The notes: generated by a model from the sequence alone, not told the origin. 45,810 nt of DNA from Halomonas jincaotanensis (GCF_018448785.1 NZ_JAHCLU010000027.1:1-45810); one strand, 5' to 3'. Shown: positions 24,424-33,310, counted from the stretch's first letter. Program-made: numbers and translations.

Positions 24424-27132
24424 ATGTTCGTGACCCGACAGCAGTTGATGCAGATCATGCGCCATGCCTCGCATGCCAGACTGGCTCTCTTCGAAAAGCC
24501 GCTCAACGAGGCGATGCAAAGATACGACATTGCCACTCTGCAGCGGGTGGCGGCCTTTATTGCCCAACTGGCCCACGAGTCAGGCGAGTTTCGCTATATG
24601 GAGGAGATCTGGGGTCCGACTAAGGCCCAGGAACGTTACGAACCCGAAAGCCGCCTGGCCCAGACTCTGGGCAACACGCACCCCGGCGACGGCAAGCGCT
24701 TCAAGGGTCGGGGCCCGATCCAGCTCACCGGACGCGACAACTACAGGCGCTACGGTGAATTGCTGGGGGTTGACCTGATCGAACTCCCCGAGCTTGCCGC
24801 CACGCCGGAGATCGGCTTCAGTACCGCCGGCCTGTTTTGGCAGAAGAACGGGCTCAATGAACTTGCCGATGCGGGTGACTTGAAGGCGATCACCAAGCGC
24901 ATCAACGAGGGCTACAATGGTCTGGCCGAGCGTCAGCATTTCTACGACCTGGCACTGCAACAACTCGTGAATGCATTTCCGGCGACGGCCCCGCAAGACA
25001 ACAAGCCACCGCCTGAGCCAGCCTCAGATTTTCCCCGCGGAGCAGAGGCGATTCGAGAAGCTTCCGCGGAGGCCGATCAGGATGCAGGTGGTCAGCGGAA
25101 TGTATCCGGTCAGCGTGCTGGGAAGGGCAAAAGCCGTTCGAATTCGACGAGCTTCGAACACAACCTCGATGCTCGGCCCGACACGATGGACTTCCGGGAT
25201 CGCATGTTCGAGCCCACGCTGGTCGAGGTGCCTACGCATATTCCGCTGGGCAATTACCTGGATTACGATGTCCCCATCCTCGACCAGGGCCAAGAAGGCG
25301 CATGCACGGGCTACGGCCTCGCCACCGTGGCCAACTATCTGCTGCGCCGACGCCGGGTGGTCCCTGATCCCCAACCGGTCAGTGCGCGCATGCTGTATGA
25401 CCTGGCACGCCGCTACGATGAGTGGCCCGGGGAAGACTACTCGGGTTCCAGCGCGCGCGGCGCGATAAAGGGCTGGCACAAGCACGGCGTCTGCCCCGAA
25501 GAGCTTTATCCTTCCGACCGGCCCGACCCCAGGGGGCTGAACTGGGAGCGTACCTCCGAAGCGCGGCGTCGCCCGCTGGGCGCGTACTTTCGCGTCAACC
25601 ACAAGGACCTGGTGGCGATGCACTCGGCAATCGCCGAGGTCGGCATTCTCTACGCGACCTGCGCCGTGCACACGGGATGGAACACGGTAGGACCCGATGG
25701 CCTTATTACGATGACCGAGCAAATCCAGGGTGGCCATGCGTTCGCCATCGTGGCCTACGACGATGGGGGCTTCTGGTTACAGAATTCCTGGGGCCCCGCG
25801 TGGGGGCGCGGTGGCTTTGCACGCATCAGCTATGATGACTGGCTGCGCAATGGTACCGATGTCTGGGTGGCGCGTCTGGGGGCGCCGGTGACGCTGTACA
25901 GCGTGGAATCCACCGCTACGGCTCATGCCGTCACTTCCGGCGAGTCCGTGGCCTATACCTACGTGGATCTGCGTCCGCATATCGTTAGTGTGGGCAACGA
26001 CGGTTATCTACGCGCCGGCGGTGATTACGGGGTGACGGCCGACGAGTTGCAGCTGATCTTCAAGGACGACATCCCCCGTGTGACCGAAGGTTGGGATAAG
26101 GTTCGGATTCTGCTTTACGCTCATGGCGGGCTGGTAAGCGAGTCTTCCGCTGTGCAGCGGCTGGCCGAGTATCGGGCCGCGCTGCTCGGTGGAGAGGTCT
26201 ATCCTCTCGCCTTCATCTGGCGCAGCGACTTATGGACGACCATTACCAACATTCTTGCCGATGCCATGCGTCGACGCCGTCCCGAGGGCTGGCTCGATGA
26301 GAGCAAGGACTTCATGCTCGACCGGCTGGACGATGCGCTGGAACCCGTGGCGCGTATCCTTGGCGGGCGATTGGCCTGGCAGGAAATGAAAGAGAATGCC
26401 CTGGCCGCGGGCAAGCCCAGTCGCGCTGCCTGGCAAGTGGCTGGCTGCCTCGCGGTCATCAAGGATCAGCCCTGGCTTAAGGGCCGTGACGTGGAAATTC
26501 ATCTGGCAAGCCATAGCGCAGGCTCGATCCTGCACTCAGGTCTCGTATCGACGCTGGTAGAAAATGGTATGTCGATCGAAAGCTGTACGCTGTGGGCACC
26601 CGCCTGCACCGTCAATCTTTTCAACCGGCGCTATCTCCCGGCGATCAAGAGCGGACACCTCAAGCAACTGAACCTCTTCGCACTCAGCGACAAGGCCGAA
26701 CAGGATGATCACTGCGCGCGCATCTACAACAAGTCGCTACTGTATCTCGTGTCGCACGCCTTCGAGGACAAAGTCAGGATTCCGGGCTTTCGTGACGGTG
26801 AGCCCATTCTTGGCATGGAGCGCTGGCTCGACAAGAAAGTGAGGGCACTGTTCAGTCCAGACGGCCCACACCGGTTGATCATCGCCCCTAACAGCGAGGC
26901 AAGCGCAACCGGTTATACCTCACAGGCCCGCAGTCATGGGGACTTTGACGATGATCATCACACGGTGGCCAGTACGTTTGCCGCCATTACGGGCTTGGCC
27001 ACGACTCGGGTGGCGCAAGAACTGGGCGAGCCTCGGGCAGGCAAGAATCCGCAGTTCCACCGCAACAGTAGTTCGCTGCGGACTCGGCGTCTGGAGATCG
27101 ATGCACACAGCGAGCCGGACGCAAGGCGGTAA
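24424..27132 (+). CDS. Three-domain hydrolase: GH19-like muramidase/chitinase + papain-like protease + serine hydrolase
   Basis: This is a 902-residue protein with GAGGAGAG before the ATG. Domain 1 (about 1-190) is of the GH19 chitinase/endolysin type: IAQLAHESGEF with candidate catalytic E52, and RGPIQLTGRDNYRRYG. A charged linker follows (about 190-260). Domain 2 (about 265-490) is a papain-fold (C1) peptidase with the oxyanion Gln and nucleophile in DQGQEGACTG (Q288, C294, the spacing seen in papain), His in GGHAFAIVAYDD (H438) and Asn in LQNSWGPAWG (N454). Domain 3 (about 540-870) is alpha/beta hydrolase-like, with HGG (567-569) and SHSAG (S698). No signal peptide is seen, so it probably leaves by a dedicated machine or lysis. 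All three activities would damage a cell. Proximity to the eCIS suggests an effector, but it may be independent. It ends in a good terminator. Confidence 0.8.
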   Translation: MFVTRQQLMQIMRHASHARLALFEKPLNEAMQRYDIATLQRVAAFIAQLAHESGEFRYMEEIWGPTKAQERYEPESRLAQTLGNTHPGDGKRFKGRGPIQLTGRDNYRRYGELLGVDLIELPELAATPEIGFSTAGLFWQKNGLNELADAGDLKAITKRINEGYNGLAERQHFYDLALQQLVNAFPATAPQDNKPPPEPASDFPRGAEAIREASAEADQDAGGQRNVSGQRAGKGKSRSNSTSFEHNLDARPDTMDFRDRMFEPTLVEVPTHIPLGNYLDYDVPILDQGQEGACTGYGLATVANYLLRRRRVVPDPQPVSARMLYDLARRYDEWPGEDYSGSSARGAIKGWHKHGVCPEELYPSDRPDPRGLNWERTSEARRRPLGAYFRVNHKDLVAMHSAIAEVGILYATCAVHTGWNTVGPDGLITMTEQIQGGHAFAIVAYDDGGFWLQNSWGPAWGRGGFARISYDDWLRNGTDVWVARLGAPVTLYSVESTATAHAVTSGESVAYTYVDLRPHIVSVGNDGYLRAGGDYGVTADELQLIFKDDIPRVTEGWDKVRILLYAHGGLVSESSAVQRLAEYRAALLGGEVYPLAFIWRSDLWTTITNILADAMRRRRPEGWLDESKDFMLDRLDDALEPVARILGGRLAWQEMKENALAAGKPSRAAWQVAGCLAVIKDQPWLKGRDVEIHLASHSAGSILHSGLVSTLVENGMSIESCTLWAPACTVNLFNRRYLPAIKSGHLKQLNLFALSDKAEQDDHCARIYNKSLLYLVSHAFEDKVRIPGFRDGEPILGMERWLDKKVRALFSPDGPHRLIIAPNSEASATGYTSQARSHGDFDDDHHTVASTFAAITGLATTRVAQELGEPRAGKNPQFHRNSSSLRTRRLEIDAHSEPDARR

Positions 27133-27166
27133 CGCGCCACCAAGACTGCCAAGCAAGCCTGGATCC

Positions 27167-27189
27167 AGGCGCCGGCCATGCCGGCGCCT
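27167..27189. repeat. Perfect GC-rich intergenic palindrome (10-bp arms, CAT loop)
   Basis: AGGCGCCGGC (27167-27176) pairs with GCCGGCGCCT (27180-27189) around a CAT loop. It lacks a T-run. A near twin (arms GGCGCCCGGC, loop ATG) lies at 38258-38280 between dctP and dctQ. The likeness suggests a REP-like family or preferred mRNA-stabilising hairpins. Confidence 0.75.
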
Positions 27190-27209
27190 TGAACCGAAAG
27201 GGGAATGCC

Positions 27210-27244
27210 AAGGGCCGCCGATCAATGATCGGCAGCCCTTTTTC
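27210..27244 (+). terminator. Rho-independent terminator of the three-domain hydrolase gene
   Basis: A long stem runs AAGGGC-C-GCCGATCA / TGATCGGC-A-GCCCTT with one internal mismatch, followed by a T-rich run (TTTTTCTTT). It acts on the + strand. The stop codon of the convergent minus-strand gene (27222-27224) lies in the apex of the hairpin, so the two genes share this DNA. Confidence 0.85.
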
Positions 27245-27590
27245 TTTGCTGCGTGCCAGGCAAGGCGATCTCCATGCCGAGCAAAAGAAAGGAAAGTGTC
27301 TTGCCGTGGCCGTCGAGGTTCAGCGCCCCATTGACCCCGCCCTGCAGCACATCGTCAAGTACCAGATTTATCCCGGCCAGACCCGGCAGCGGATAGCGCC
27401 GCACCCGGCTGACACCGCGGTGGGAGAACAGCGCCTTCACCCGAACCTCGGTGACCTGGGCCAGCAGAATGTCGTAGTGACGCGGGTCATAGGCGAACAA
27501 CGCCAGGTTGAGCCGCTCGCCCTTGTCGCCGGCGCGAGCGTGCGCCAAGCGGTGTAGCGACACGGTGACCTCATCTTCACTGCGCACCAT
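27222..27590 (-). CDS. AtuA-like C-terminal (ferredoxin-fold) partner protein
   Basis: This is a 122-residue protein. The start VSLHRLAHARAGDKGERLNLALFAYDP is typical of the small AtuA-related proteins that are found either fused to, or next to, DUF1446 proteins. The core GDKG and the later segment RRYPLPGLAGINLVLDDVLQGGV fit the family. The last 20 residues (TQQRKRAADH) run into the shared terminator hairpin and look like an extension. Its start overlaps the end of the DUF1446 gene by 14 bases, so the two are translationally coupled and probably form one complex. The family is linked to acyl-CoA-type catabolism of branched compounds (acyclic terpenes in Pseudomonas), but the reaction is not established. 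Confidence 0.8.
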   Translation of the reverse strand: MVRSEDEVTVSLHRLAHARAGDKGERLNLALFAYDPRHYDILLAQVTEVRVKALFSHRGVSRVRRYPLPGLAGINLVLDDVLQGGVNGALNLDGHGKTLSFLLLGMEIALPGTQQRKRAADH

Positions 27591-28980
27591 GGTCGTGGCT
27601 CCTCTCGTTGTTCCACGTGGCGTCGTACAGGGTTGCGAAGGCTTCGACGTCGCTGCGCTTGACCAGGTAGGAGGCCGTACAGACCCGGCGTTGGAACTGG
27701 CGTCTTACCCCGCCCCCACCGGCCGGGCCGGCGCAATAGAGCGCCAGCAGCTCCTGCGTGGCGCGCTCCACCCAGCGCCGTTCAGGGTGCTCGACGGCGA
27801 GCCGCAGGCGGTAGTCGCCGTTCTCCTGCCCCGCTGTCTGCTGCTGCAGATCGCCGGTATCGCTGTCGAACACGCTGGCGTGACCGATGATGTCGAGTCG
27901 CGAGCGCAACTCGGGCGGCGCGCGAAAGGTGAGCCGTTCGCGCAGCACCTCGGCCGCCAGCCGCGCTCGGCCGAACGCATTGGGGCCGGCGTAGGAGATC
28001 TCCGCCTCGCCCTGCCAGCCACCGGCGTAGCACACGGTGGTCTTGAGCCGTTCTGGTGCCGGCCTGCCTCGGATACCGCTGACCGCGACCCGATCGGGAC
28101 CGATCTCGACGACTCGGGCGTCGGAGAGATCCACGACCACGTCAGGCGTCAGGTAGCTGCCCGGGTCGTGCACCTCGTAGAGAAGCTGCTCCTTCACCGT
28201 GCGCTCGGTCACGCAACCGCCGGTGCCCGGGGGCTTGGTCACCACCAGGCTACCGTCCTCCTCCACCTCGATAATGGGATAGCCCACCGTGGCCAGACCG
28301 GGCACGTCCTTGAGCCCCGGGTCGGCGAAATAGCCGCCGCTCACCTGGGCCCCGCACTCGCCCAGGTGCCCCGCCATCGTGCCCGCCGCCAGGCGATCCC
28401 AGTCGTCCCAGGCCCAGCCGAAGTGATGCATCAGCGGGGCCAGGAACAGCGCCGGGTCGGCCACACGACCGGTCACCACCACCTCGGCACCCTGGCTCAG
28501 CGCCTCGACGAGTGGCGCAGCACCGAGATAGACGTTGGCCGAGATCAGTGCCTCCTCGCCGGGCATCTCGCCGCTCTCCGTCTCCCAGTGCAGCAGGTCG
28601 ATAGAGGACAGGCGCGAGCGGATGTCGTCACCTTGCACATGGCCGATACGGATATCGCCCCGCCCGGCCTGCTCGGCTAGCACGCGGACCCGCTCGCAGG
28701 CACCCGCGGGGTTGGCAGCGCCGAAGTTGCCCAGAATGGCGATGCCGTTGTCCAGGCAGTCGGCGAGCACGGGCTCCAGCAGCTCATCGAGCAGCGGCTC
28801 GAAGCCGCTCCCGGGGTCGTCATGCCGCGCCCGGTGGGCGGCGGCCAGGGTTCGCTCTCCCAGGGTCTCGAAGAGCAGCGCGGCGGGCTGGCCGCGGCGG
28901 ATCAGCTCAGCCACCACGGGAATCGCCGCATCGGTGCGGTCGCCGGAGAAGCCGGCACCGCTGCCCAGCAGAAAGGTCAT
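27577..28980 (-). CDS. DUF1446 / AtuA family protein
   Basis: This is a 467-residue protein. The N-terminus LLGSGAGFSGDRTDAAIPVVAEL is the conserved opening of DUF1446 proteins, followed by GNFGAANPAGACERV, VVVTGRVADPALFLAPLMHHFGW and the Gly-rich GTGGCVTERTV. These are all family blocks. Known relatives include AtuA of the acyclic terpene utilisation cluster. The biochemical role is poorly defined, and here the substrate should be whatever the linked TAXI-TRAP transporter imports. The start overlaps the transporter permease stop (ATGA), and the end overlaps the small partner. The cytoplasmic location is inferred from the absence of signal or membrane segments. Confidence 0.88.
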   Translation of the reverse strand: MTFLLGSGAGFSGDRTDAAIPVVAELIRRGQPAALLFETLGERTLAAAHRARHDDPGSGFEPLLDELLEPVLADCLDNGIAILGNFGAANPAGACERVRVLAEQAGRGDIRIGHVQGDDIRSRLSSIDLLHWETESGEMPGEEALISANVYLGAAPLVEALSQGAEVVVTGRVADPALFLAPLMHHFGWAWDDWDRLAAGTMAGHLGECGAQVSGGYFADPGLKDVPGLATVGYPIIEVEEDGSLVVTKPPGTGGCVTERTVKEQLLYEVHDPGSYLTPDVVVDLSDARVVEIGPDRVAVSGIRGRPAPERLKTTVCYAGGWQGEAEISYAGPNAFGRARLAAEVLRERLTFRAPPELRSRLDIIGHASVFDSDTGDLQQQTAGQENGDYRLRLAVEHPERRWVERATQELLALYCAGPAGGGGVRRQFQRRVCTASYLVKRSDVEAFATLYDATWNNERSHDHGAQ

Positions 28981-30875
28981 GGGTGGGTCTCCTTGGTGGG
29001 AACATCACGCGGCGTGGGGCCGGCACCTCTCGGCCGGCGCCGGTGCAAGGCGTACATGCCCATCAGCGTCAGCAGCGCCGCCGCCGTGGTCAGCCAGCCA
29101 GGCGTTAGCGCCAGCACGATCACCACGATCAGGCCGATGATATCCAGCACGCGATAACCGGTGATCGCGACCCGCGACATCAGCGAGGCGAAGGCGAACA
29201 CGAAGACCACGCCCTGACAGCTCGCCAGTGCGATGTCGACTGCGCCACCGAAGCCGGCCAGCGCCGGATAGATCAGCAGCAGGAAGGGGATAACGTAGAT
29301 CGCCGCCGCCAGGCGCACGGCCTCACCCGCCGCCGGTAGCCAGTTGGTGCCGGCGATACCCGAGGCGACAAACACCGCGACGCACACCGGCGGTGTGATC
29401 ACCGAGAGGGTGGCGAAGTAGAACACGAACAGATGCGCGATCAGCGGCTCCACGCCGATGGTGGTCAGTGCCGGTGCCAGCACCGAGGCCACCAGCACGT
29501 AGGCGGCGGTGGTGGGGATACCCATGCCCAGGATCAGGCACACGCCGCCCACGATACCCGCCACCAGGAACAGCGACTCGCCACCCACGTTGACGATCAG
29601 GCTGGCGAGGGTCACGCCGATACCGGTCATGCCGATCATCGCCACCAGAATCTGCGCCCCAGCCAGCAGCACACCGATGATCACCATGCCTCTTCCGGCA
29701 TCCATCAATCCCGAGAGCAGCTTGCCGAGGATCTCGTGCGGCGGCATTTTCGCCAACAGAGAGAATGGCACGAAGGTGAGCACCGTCATCAGGATGCCGT
29801 AGAACGCCGACAGCTGGATCGAGCGGCCGCTAAGTACGCCGAAGAAGAGGCCACCCAGCGCCGCGAGGATCGGCACGATGCGCTCGGGGCGCAGCACGTC
29901 GCGCCAGCCGGGCAGCTCATCGCCAGGGACCACACGCAGGTTGCGCCGCTGCGCGACCAGATGAATGGTCAGGAACACGCCCAGGTAGAACAGGATCGCC
30001 GGCAGCAGCGCCGCCAGGGCGATGCGCAGGTAACTCTCGCCGAGGATCTCTGCCATGATGAAAGCCGCCGCGCCAAGGATCGGCGGTGCGATCTGCCCCC
30101 CCGTCGAGGCGACGGCCTCCACGGCGGCGGCGAAGGGCCGTGGGTAGTCGAGGCGCTTCATCATGGGAATGGTGAAGTTGCCGGTCGTGGCCACGTTGGC
30201 CACCGCACTGCCGCTGACCATGCCGAATAGCCCCGAGGCGACCGTGGCCACCTTGGCGGCCCCGCCCGGCGATCGGCCGCTGATGCGCAGCGCTAGGTCC
30301 ATGAAAGTCTGACCACCGCCAGTGTGCAGCAGCAGGCTGCCGAACAGCACGAAGGCAGCGATGGTGGTCGCGGCAACGCCTACCAGCATGCCCCACACCC
30401 CAAGATCACCGAGGTAGATGGTCTCGGTGATGTAGGCCAGGCCGAAGCCGCGGTGCCCCAGCGGGCCGGGGATGGCGGCACCGAACCAGGCATAGCCCAG
30501 GCCGGCCACCACCAGCAGCGGAAAGATCAGGCCGATGGCGCGCCGCGACAGCTCGAGGATCGCCACCAGCAGTACCCCGGTGAAGAGCATGTCGCGGGTC
30601 GACGCCCAGGGGAGCTCCACCAGGATGCGCTCGGAGTTCATCGCCACGTAGCCACAGGCGAGCACGGCACCCACCGCCAGGACGAGATCGAGGGCTATGC
30701 CCAAGGGGCGCCAGCGCGTGCCGGTCCCCAGCGGATAGACCGTCAGCCCCAACAGGATCACCAGCGCAAGGAAGATGCTGCGCTGGATCAAGCTCTCGAA
30801 GGGACCTGTGGCGGCGGTATACAGAATCAGCCCGCCCAGCGTGAGGGCCAGTCCCCGGGTCAGATGCTCGCGCAC
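28977..30875 (-). CDS. TAXI-type TRAP transporter fused permease (DctQM-like)
   Basis: This 632-residue, highly hydrophobic protein has many membrane spans. The N-terminal 150 residues correspond to the small (Q) subunit. The rest corresponds to the large (M) subunit, with LILGMGIPTTAAYVLVASVLAPAL, a hallmark of TRAP large subunits, and GGQIAPPILGAAAFIMAEI. Fused 4TM-12TM permeases are characteristic of TRAP systems that use TAXI-family binding proteins, which matches the gene just upstream in the same operon (21-base gap). It couples uptake of an organic acid to an ion gradient. The C-terminal tail (RRRPRGAGPTPRDVPTKE) is basic and probably cytoplasmic. Confidence 0.92.
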   Translation of the reverse strand: MREHLTRGLALTLGGLILYTAATGPFESLIQRSIFLALVILLGLTVYPLGTGTRWRPLGIALDLVLAVGAVLACGYVAMNSERILVELPWASTRDMLFTGVLLVAILELSRRAIGLIFPLLVVAGLGYAWFGAAIPGPLGHRGFGLAYITETIYLGDLGVWGMLVGVAATTIAAFVLFGSLLLHTGGGQTFMDLALRISGRSPGGAAKVATVASGLFGMVSGSAVANVATTGNFTIPMMKRLDYPRPFAAAVEAVASTGGQIAPPILGAAAFIMAEILGESYLRIALAALLPAILFYLGVFLTIHLVAQRRNLRVVPGDELPGWRDVLRPERIVPILAALGGLFFGVLSGRSIQLSAFYGILMTVLTFVPFSLLAKMPPHEILGKLLSGLMDAGRGMVIIGVLLAGAQILVAMIGMTGIGVTLASLIVNVGGESLFLVAGIVGGVCLILGMGIPTTAAYVLVASVLAPALTTIGVEPLIAHLFVFYFATLSVITPPVCVAVFVASGIAGTNWLPAAGEAVRLAAAIYVIPFLLLIYPALAGFGGAVDIALASCQGVVFVFAFASLMSRVAITGYRVLDIIGLIVVIVLALTPGWLTTAAALLTLMGMYALHRRRPRGAGPTPRDVPTKETHP

Positions 30876-30896
30876 GGAAAGCTCCTAAGGCGGCCG

Positions 30897-31862
30897 TTAT
30901 TCGGCGGGCTGCAGGTTATCGGGGATTTCCATGCCTTGCTCTTCGAAGTAGCGAGCGGCGCCGGCATGCAGCGGAACGGTACCGACATCAAGGGTCATCT
31001 CCGCCATGTCGGCATCCTTGATCGCGGAGAAAGCGTTGGCCTGGGGCTCGGGATTCTCCATCACCGCCTTGACGATCTGGTAGGCGGTCTCTTCATCTAT
31101 GTCCGGATGCGCGTGAACGGCCACGCCGAAGGCCCAGGTGGTGAAGGCCGGAATGCCATCTGCGGCGCCCTCGGGAATGTCCACAACCGCGATATCGGGC
31201 ATCTCGCTACGCAGGGTATCGGCCTGCTCGTCAGTGAGCGACAGCACATTGATCGGTGTGAAGGTGGCGATGTCCATGGTCGAACCGTCCAGGCGATTGC
31301 CCACTCCGGACTTCACGTAGCCGGCGATGCGACCATCCTTGATGGAATCGACTACGTCGGTGGTAGAGCCGCGCACGTAGTCGGGGGTGATTCCCAGCGT
31401 TTTCATGACCGCCTCGGTGGTGCTCTCGGTGGCCGAGCCGGTGATGCCTGGGTTGAGACGCACCCCGTCCAGCTCCTGCATGCTATCGACCCCGGCATCC
31501 TCGCGCATCACGACGTTCTGCGGCGCCACGGTGTAGACCCAAAGCAGTCGCGTATCCACCGGACGCTCCTCGAAATCGCCCTGGCCGGCGTAGGCGTGAT
31601 AGCCGGTGTTGGTGGTCACCAGACCCAGGTCCATCTGGTCGCGGCTGAGCCGACGCAGGTTATCGACGGTGGCACCGGTCTCGGCAACTGAAGAGCTGAC
31701 GCCTTCAAGCTCGCTGTTGATGATCTGGTTGACCGCCACGAAGTAGCCGTAGTGGCTCGACGAGCTGGAGGTCGAGCCGATCAGCAGTCGTTCCTGGGCA
31801 GGGGCGGAAGCGGCGGCGAGAAGTGCGGCACTGGCGGCCACGGCGGTGAGCAGCGTTTTCAT
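30897..31862 (-). CDS. TAXI family TRAP transporter solute-binding protein
   Basis: This is a 321-residue protein with a clear signal peptide (MKTLLTAVAASAALLAAASAPA, cleavage near residue 22). The mature start LLIGSTSSSSSHYGYFVAVNQIIN matches the TAXI (TRAP-associated extracytoplasmic immunogenic) family, as do the later ETGATVDNLRRLSRDQMDLGLVTT and GVRLNPGITGSATESTTEAVM blocks. It would bind the substrate in the periplasm and deliver it to the fused permease. TAGGAGCC precedes the start. It is the first gene of the four-gene minus-strand operon and is divergent from a LysR gene. The ligand is unknown; TAXI proteins are often linked to dicarboxylates or amino acids, so an acid is likely. Confidence 0.92.
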   Translation of the reverse strand: MKTLLTAVAASAALLAAASAPAQERLLIGSTSSSSSHYGYFVAVNQIINSELEGVSSSVAETGATVDNLRRLSRDQMDLGLVTTNTGYHAYAGQGDFEERPVDTRLLWVYTVAPQNVVMREDAGVDSMQELDGVRLNPGITGSATESTTEAVMKTLGITPDYVRGSTTDVVDSIKDGRIAGYVKSGVGNRLDGSTMDIATFTPINVLSLTDEQADTLRSEMPDIAVVDIPEGAADGIPAFTTWAFGVAVHAHPDIDEETAYQIVKAVMENPEPQANAFSAIKDADMAEMTLDVGTVPLHAGAARYFEEQGMEIPDNLQPAE

Positions 31863-32052
31863 GGTTGGCTCCTAGCCCGCTGACGGGCTTGTTCTTGTAA
31901 AGGATCGTGTTGTGTAGAGGCTTGTCGTGACGATGCACGGTCGACCCGGCGGCGCTTCAATCGCATTTCAGGAGAGCGCCACTCTATGCAGGGTGGTCAA
32001 CGCTCCTAATTTTGTACATTGAATTGTTTTTAAAACCTGTTTTACTTTCTAA
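31863..32052. promoter_or_regulatory. Divergent control region between TAXI-TRAP operon and lysR
   Basis: This 190-bp intergenic region is distinctly AT-rich near the LysR start. It holds an inverted repeat AGCCCG-ctga-CGGGCT (31874-31889) close to the operon start and an AT-rich stretch (about 32008-32052) with TTTTTAAAA. LysR regulators usually bind such shared regions and control the divergent operon. I could not fix -35/-10 boxes with confidence. Confidence 0.5.
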
Positions 32053-32952
32053 ATGAATCCCAGCATCCGACAGCTCGGCGCCTTCGTCGCGGTGTCGCAG
32101 TCGTGTAGCTTGGCCGAGGCCAGCGAGCGCATCCACCTCTCCCAGCCGGCCATCTCGATTGCCCTGCGCAAACTGGAGGAGTCGGTGGGTGGCGCACTGT
32201 TCTCGCGCAGCACGCGGCAGCTCACTCTCACGCCGGAAGGTGAAGCCTTCCTGCCGGTGGCGATCCGCCTGCTGAATGACTGGAGCGAGGCTTTCGAGGA
32301 CCTTGATGAGCTGTTCTCGAAGAAGCGCGGCAAGGTCGCGGTGGCGGCGCTGCCCACCCTGGCCGCCGGCCTGCTGCCGGGTGTCATTGCCACCTTCCAC
32401 GCCCGCCACCCACGCATTAACTTCGCCCTGCACGACGTACTAGCCGAGCAAGTGAGTTTAATGGTGCGTGAAGGGCGCGCCGACCTGGGCCTCTCGGTGC
32501 CGCCTCTCGGTGCAGAGGATCTCGCCTTCGAACCGGTGCTGGAGGATCGCTACGTGGTCGTCTGCCCGCTGGGCCACCCGCTGCTCGAGCGGCCGCGAAT
32601 CGCCTGGCGTCAACTGGCCGACTTTCCCTTTATCGGCATCAACCGGCTCTCGAGCTCACGGCAGGATATCGACCGCATCATGGCCGAAGTGGGCCAACCG
32701 CTGGACATGATCTGCGACGCCAGCCAGATCGCCACCGTGGGGCGCATGGTGGCAGCCGGTGTGGGCATCAGCGTGCTGCCAAAATTCAGCTTCCGACAGA
32801 TCGCCACCCACGGGATCGACCACCGCCCCTTGGTATCGCCCAATGTGGGCCGCCCGCTCGGCATCGTCCAGAGTCGCCGGCGCGCGCTCTCCACGGCCGC
32901 CGTAGCGCTTCGTGAGATGATTGTCGATGCCGCCCGGGAAACAACTGCCTGA
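32053..32952 (+). CDS. LysR family transcriptional regulator
   Basis: The 299-residue length is normal for LysR. The N-terminal winged helix-turn-helix is clear at residues 1-60: FVAVSQSCSLAEASERIHLSQPAISIALRKLEE, then STRQLTLTPEG. The rest is a periplasmic-binding-protein-like effector domain (VAVAALPTLAAGLLPGVI, RYVVVCPLGHPLLERP, VAAGVGISVLPKFSF). No good Shine-Dalgarno precedes the ATG, so expression is probably low. It is divergent from the TAXI-TRAP/AtuA operon, and by family habit it likely controls that operon in response to its substrate or a derived metabolite. Downstream sequence is decayed. Confidence 0.92.
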   Translation: MNPSIRQLGAFVAVSQSCSLAEASERIHLSQPAISIALRKLEESVGGALFSRSTRQLTLTPEGEAFLPVAIRLLNDWSEAFEDLDELFSKKRGKVAVAALPTLAAGLLPGVIATFHARHPRINFALHDVLAEQVSLMVREGRADLGLSVPPLGAEDLAFEPVLEDRYVVVCPLGHPLLERPRIAWRQLADFPFIGINRLSSSRQDIDRIMAEVGQPLDMICDASQIATVGRMVAAGVGISVLPKFSFRQIATHGIDHRPLVSPNVGRPLGIVQSRRRALSTAAVALREMIVDAARETTA

Positions 32953-32964
32953 ATCATCGTGGCC

Positions 32965-33310
32965 TGGTTTGCAGTTCCGTTGAAGTATGGCGCTGCTGGA
33001 TACCATTTCTTTTAACCGGCCACAAACGCAGCAACAGGTGGTTTGTGGTCGATAATCGAGTTGAGTCTTGAGGATGCCATAAGCAATGTGGATCAGCTTT
33101 TGACTTGCTGCACCCAAGGCCTAGATCCTGCGTGTCGCTCTGTCGATGGCTTCCTCGGATTGCTAGTCGGAGCGGGAAAACCGAGGTTTCAGGAACTCGT
33201 TTGCTGAAACCGGCAGGTAGTACCTCTTCCTGTTCGGTCGTAAGCATGGCCAGCAGTTCGTGTCGGATGTTTCGCTGGTTATTATGGGCATCATTGAGAA
33301 ACGGCAAATG
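32965..33310 (-). pseudogene. IS110-family transposase C-terminal remnant
   Basis: On the minus strand the segment LGAASQKLIHIAYGILKTQL (about 33040-33117) matches the conserved C-terminal end of IS110/IS1111 transposases (KLIHIAYGVLK type). The sequence before it (NIRHELLAMLTTEQEEVLPAGF) lies in another frame and may belong to the same gene. No complete DEDD catalytic domain, no start and no insertion-element ends were found. It is an inactivated fragment. The surroundings up to 33513 are equally decayed. Confidence 0.6.

Noticed and set aside
29433..31691. Plus-strand frames opposite the TAXI-TRAP genes
   Set aside because: Composition is His/Gln/Arg-rich shadow of membrane and binding-protein codons.
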